Origin: an uncultured Collinsella sp.
GTDB taxonomy: Bacteria > Actinomycetota > Coriobacteriia > Coriobacteriales > Coriobacteriaceae
Assembly (NCBI GenBank): GCA_902493615.1
Contig: CABUQK010000100.1
Coordinates: 1-7,186 of the forward strand
Direction: 5' to 3'
DNA: 7,186 bases
Below the pieces are notes generated by a model that was not told the DNA's origin, made no database searches, and worked only from the letters and a program-made list of their open reading frames with translations. A program made the position numbers and the translations under genes. Positions 5,328-7,186 of the stretch are shown piece by piece (the stretch's first letter is position 1; every line of letters starts with the position of its first letter).

Positions 5328-5345
5328 AGTTTGAGGAGCTAACTT

Positions 5346-7186
5346 ATGGCAGAGAACCAGAACGCCGCCGATCAGGCATCGACGCTCAACGACGAGCGCG
5401 CCACCCGCCTGGCCAAGCGCGCCGCCCTGTTCGAGGCGGGCCAGAACCCCTATCCCGAGCACTCTGAGCTAGAGGACTACGTCGCCGATATCGAGACTAA
5501 GTACGCCGATCTTGCCGATGGTGAGGACACCGAGGATGTCGTGAAGATCGCCGGCCGTGTGGTCGCCAAGCGCGGTCAGGGCAAGATCATGTTCATCGTC
5601 GTGCGCGATGCGACTGCCGAGATTCAACTGTTCTGCCGCATCAACGACATGGACGAGGCTGCCTGGAATACGCTCAAGGCCCTCGACCTGGGCGACATCC
5701 TGGGCGTGACCGGCGTGGTCGTGCGCACCCAGCGCGGCCAGCTTTCCGTTGCCCCTAAGAGTGCGACCCTGCTTTCCAAGGCCGTTCGTCCGCTGCCCGA
5801 GAAGTTCCACGGTCTTTCCGACAAGGAGACCCGCTATCGCCAGCGCTATGTTGACCTGATCGCCAACGACGACGTTCGCGAGACCTTCCGTAAGCGTTCG
5901 CAGATTCTCTCCACCTTCCGTCGCTTTATGGAGTCCGACGGCTACATGGAGGTCGAGACCCCCATCCTGCAGACCATCCAGGGCGGCGCTACTGCCAAGC
6001 CGTTCATTACCCACTTCAACGCGCTCGATCAGGAGTGCTACCTGCGTATTGCCACCGAGCTGCACCTCAAGCGCTGCATCGTCGGTGGTTTTGAGCGCGT
6101 GTTCGAGATCGGCCGCATCTTCCGTAACGAGGGCATGGACCTCACCCACAACCCCGAGTTCACCACGATGGAGGCCTACCGTGCCTTCTCCGACCTCGAG
6201 GGCATGAAGGCGCTCGCCCAGGGCGTCATTAAGGCGGCTAACAAGGCCATCGGCAACCCCGAGGTCATCGAGTACCAGGGCCAGACCATCGACCTTTCTG
6301 GTGAGTGGGCCAGCCGTCCCATGACCGACATCGTCTCCGATGTGCTCGGCAAGCAGGTCACCATCGACACGCCGGTCGAGGAGCTTGCTTCCGCCGCGCG
6401 CGAGAAGGGCCTGGAGATTAAGCCCGAGTGGACCGCCGGCAAGATTATCGCCGAGATCTACGATGAGCTGGGCGAGGACACCATCGTCAACCCGACCTTC
6501 GTGTGCGATTACCCCATCGAGGTCAGCCCGCTTGCCAAGCGTTTTGAGGACGACCCGCGCCTGACGCACCGCTTTGAGCTGGTTATTGCCGGCCACGAGT
6601 ACGCCAACGCGTTCTCCGAGCTCAACGACCCGGTCGACCAGGCCGAGCGCTTTGCCGCCCAGATGGCCGAGAAGGCCGGCGGCGACGATGAGGCCATGGA
6701 GTATGACGAGGACTACGTGCGCGCCCTCGAGTACGGTATGCCTCCCGCGGGCGGTATTGGCATTGGTATCGACCGCGTGGTCATGCTGCTTACCAACCAG
6801 GCTTCTATCCGCGACGTGCTGCTGTTCCCGCACATGAAGCCCGAGAAGGGTTTCCAGTCCGGTGCCGCTGCCGCCAAGGCTGCCGAGGCCGGCAACGCCG
6901 CGAGCCCATTCGTTAAGTCGCTTAAGCCCACGCTCGATTACTCCAAGATCGCCGTTGAGCCGCTGTTTGAGGAGTTCGTCGACTTTGATACCTTCTCCAA
7001 GAGCGACTTCCGCGCTGTGAAGGTCAAGGCATGCGAGGCCGTCAAGAAGTCCAAGAAGCTGCTGAACTTTACGCTCGACGACGGCACCGGCACCGACCGC
7101 ACCATCCTCTCCGGTATTCACGCTTATTACGAGCCCGAGGACCTGGTTGGCAAGACCTTGCTCGCCATCACCAACCTGCCTCCGCG
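5346..7186 (+). CDS. lysS: Lysyl-tRNA synthetase (class II) with C-terminal tRNA-binding domain, 3' end cut off
   Basis: Charges tRNA-Lys with lysine in the cytoplasm. The frame opens at ATG 5346 (GAGGAG at 5333-5338, 7 nt upstream) and stays open for 613 codons to the window edge. Residues about 65-155 are the N-terminal OB-fold anticodon-binding domain; the class II core follows, with motif 2 FEIGRIFRNEGMDLTHNPEF (Arg260), ATELHLKR before it, and motif 3 GIGIGIDRVVMLL (Asp476-Arg477), ending near HMKPEKG at about 500, where ordinary bacterial LysRS stops. An Ala-rich linker leads to a second unit from about 543: DFRAVKVKACEAVKKSKKLL, then RTILSGI, YYEPEDLVGKTLL and NLPPR. This is the pattern of the MetRS C-terminal/Trbp111/EMAPII tRNA-binding domain. 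The reading frame is continuous, so it is a fusion, not a neighbouring gene. The final residues and stop are outside. Confidence 0.96.
   Translation, partial: MAENQNAADQASTLNDERATRLAKRAALFEAGQNPYPEHSELEDYVADIETKYADLADGEDTEDVVKIAGRVVAKRGQGKIMFIVVRDATAEIQLFCRINDMDEAAWNTLKALDLGDILGVTGVVVRTQRGQLSVAPKSATLLSKAVRPLPEKFHGLSDKETRYRQRYVDLIANDDVRETFRKRSQILSTFRRFMESDGYMEVETPILQTIQGGATAKPFITHFNALDQECYLRIATELHLKRCIVGGFERVFEIGRIFRNEGMDLTHNPEFTTMEAYRAFSDLEGMKALAQGVIKAANKAIGNPEVIEYQGQTIDLSGEWASRPMTDIVSDVLGKQVTIDTPVEELASAAREKGLEIKPEWTAGKIIAEIYDELGEDTIVNPTFVCDYPIEVSPLAKRFEDDPRLTHRFELVIAGHEYANAFSELNDPVDQAERFAAQMAEKAGGDDEAMEYDEDYVRALEYGMPPAGGIGIGIDRVVMLLTNQASIRDVLLFPHMKPEKGFQSGAAAAKAAEAGNAASPFVKSLKPTLDYSKIAVEPLFEEFVDFDTFSKSDFRAVKVKACEAVKKSKKLLNFTLDDGTGTDRTILSGIHAYYEPEDLVGKTLLAITNLPP

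Noticed and set aside
5288..5329. 13-codon leader peptide ORF before lysS
   Set aside because: AAAGG ends one base before its ATG, too close to act as a ribosome site, and it has no lysine codons.
5267..5345. T-box riboswitch upstream of lysS
   Set aside because: The gap is only 79 nt and shows no specifier-loop or T-box sequence.
5469..7121. 550-codon open frame on the - strand opposite lysS
   Set aside because: It lies exactly in codon register with lysS, has the low-complexity Leu/Gly/Val/Asp/His composition of an antisense shadow, and shows no family motifs.

Overview
All recognisable genes in this roughly 60% G+C window lie on the + strand, and all belong to core bacterial housekeeping families. 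The gene content suggests a member of the Coriobacteriia (Collinsella-like gut Actinobacteria). murI-rph-rdgB is an arrangement familiar from Actinobacteria, whereas veg-ispE is familiar from Firmicutes such as Bacillus. Shine-Dalgarno sites are strong (GGAGG/GAGGAG), and lysyl-tRNA synthetase carries an added C-terminal tRNA-binding domain. The taxonomic call is an inference from this mixture, not a database result.

Region 1 (1-2824) holds the 3' part of murI (glutamate racemase), rph (RNase PH), a 143-bp gap with a nested inverted-repeat element, then rdgB (XTP/dITP pyrophosphatase) and dtd (D-aminoacyl-tRNA deacylase), which are 3 nt apart. A perfect 12-bp hairpin follows the dtd stop. Themes are cell-wall D-glutamate supply, tRNA 3' maturation, nucleotide-pool cleaning and removal of D-amino acids from tRNA.

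Region 2 (2825-4175) starts with a clear extended -10 promoter and a short leader with a hairpin plus T-run. It then carries veg (small Veg-family protein) and ispE (MEP isoprenoid pathway kinase), 2 nt apart and probably translationally coupled.

Region 3 (4176-7186) is a string of short units, each followed by an intrinsic terminator: tRNA-Pro(CGG), tatA (Tat translocase subunit), greA (transcript cleavage factor), then lysS, which runs off the right edge. The tatA promoter carries a perfect inverted repeat between and into its -35/-10 elements. The greA-lysS gap contains a terminator with a competing upstream hairpin, which looks like an attenuator.

I see no mobile-element genes, CRISPR arrays or phage genes, and no obviously undescribed multi-gene system. 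The points most worth a second look are the LysRS fusion, the greA-lysS attenuator-like structure, the tatA operator candidate and the repeat between rph and rdgB.
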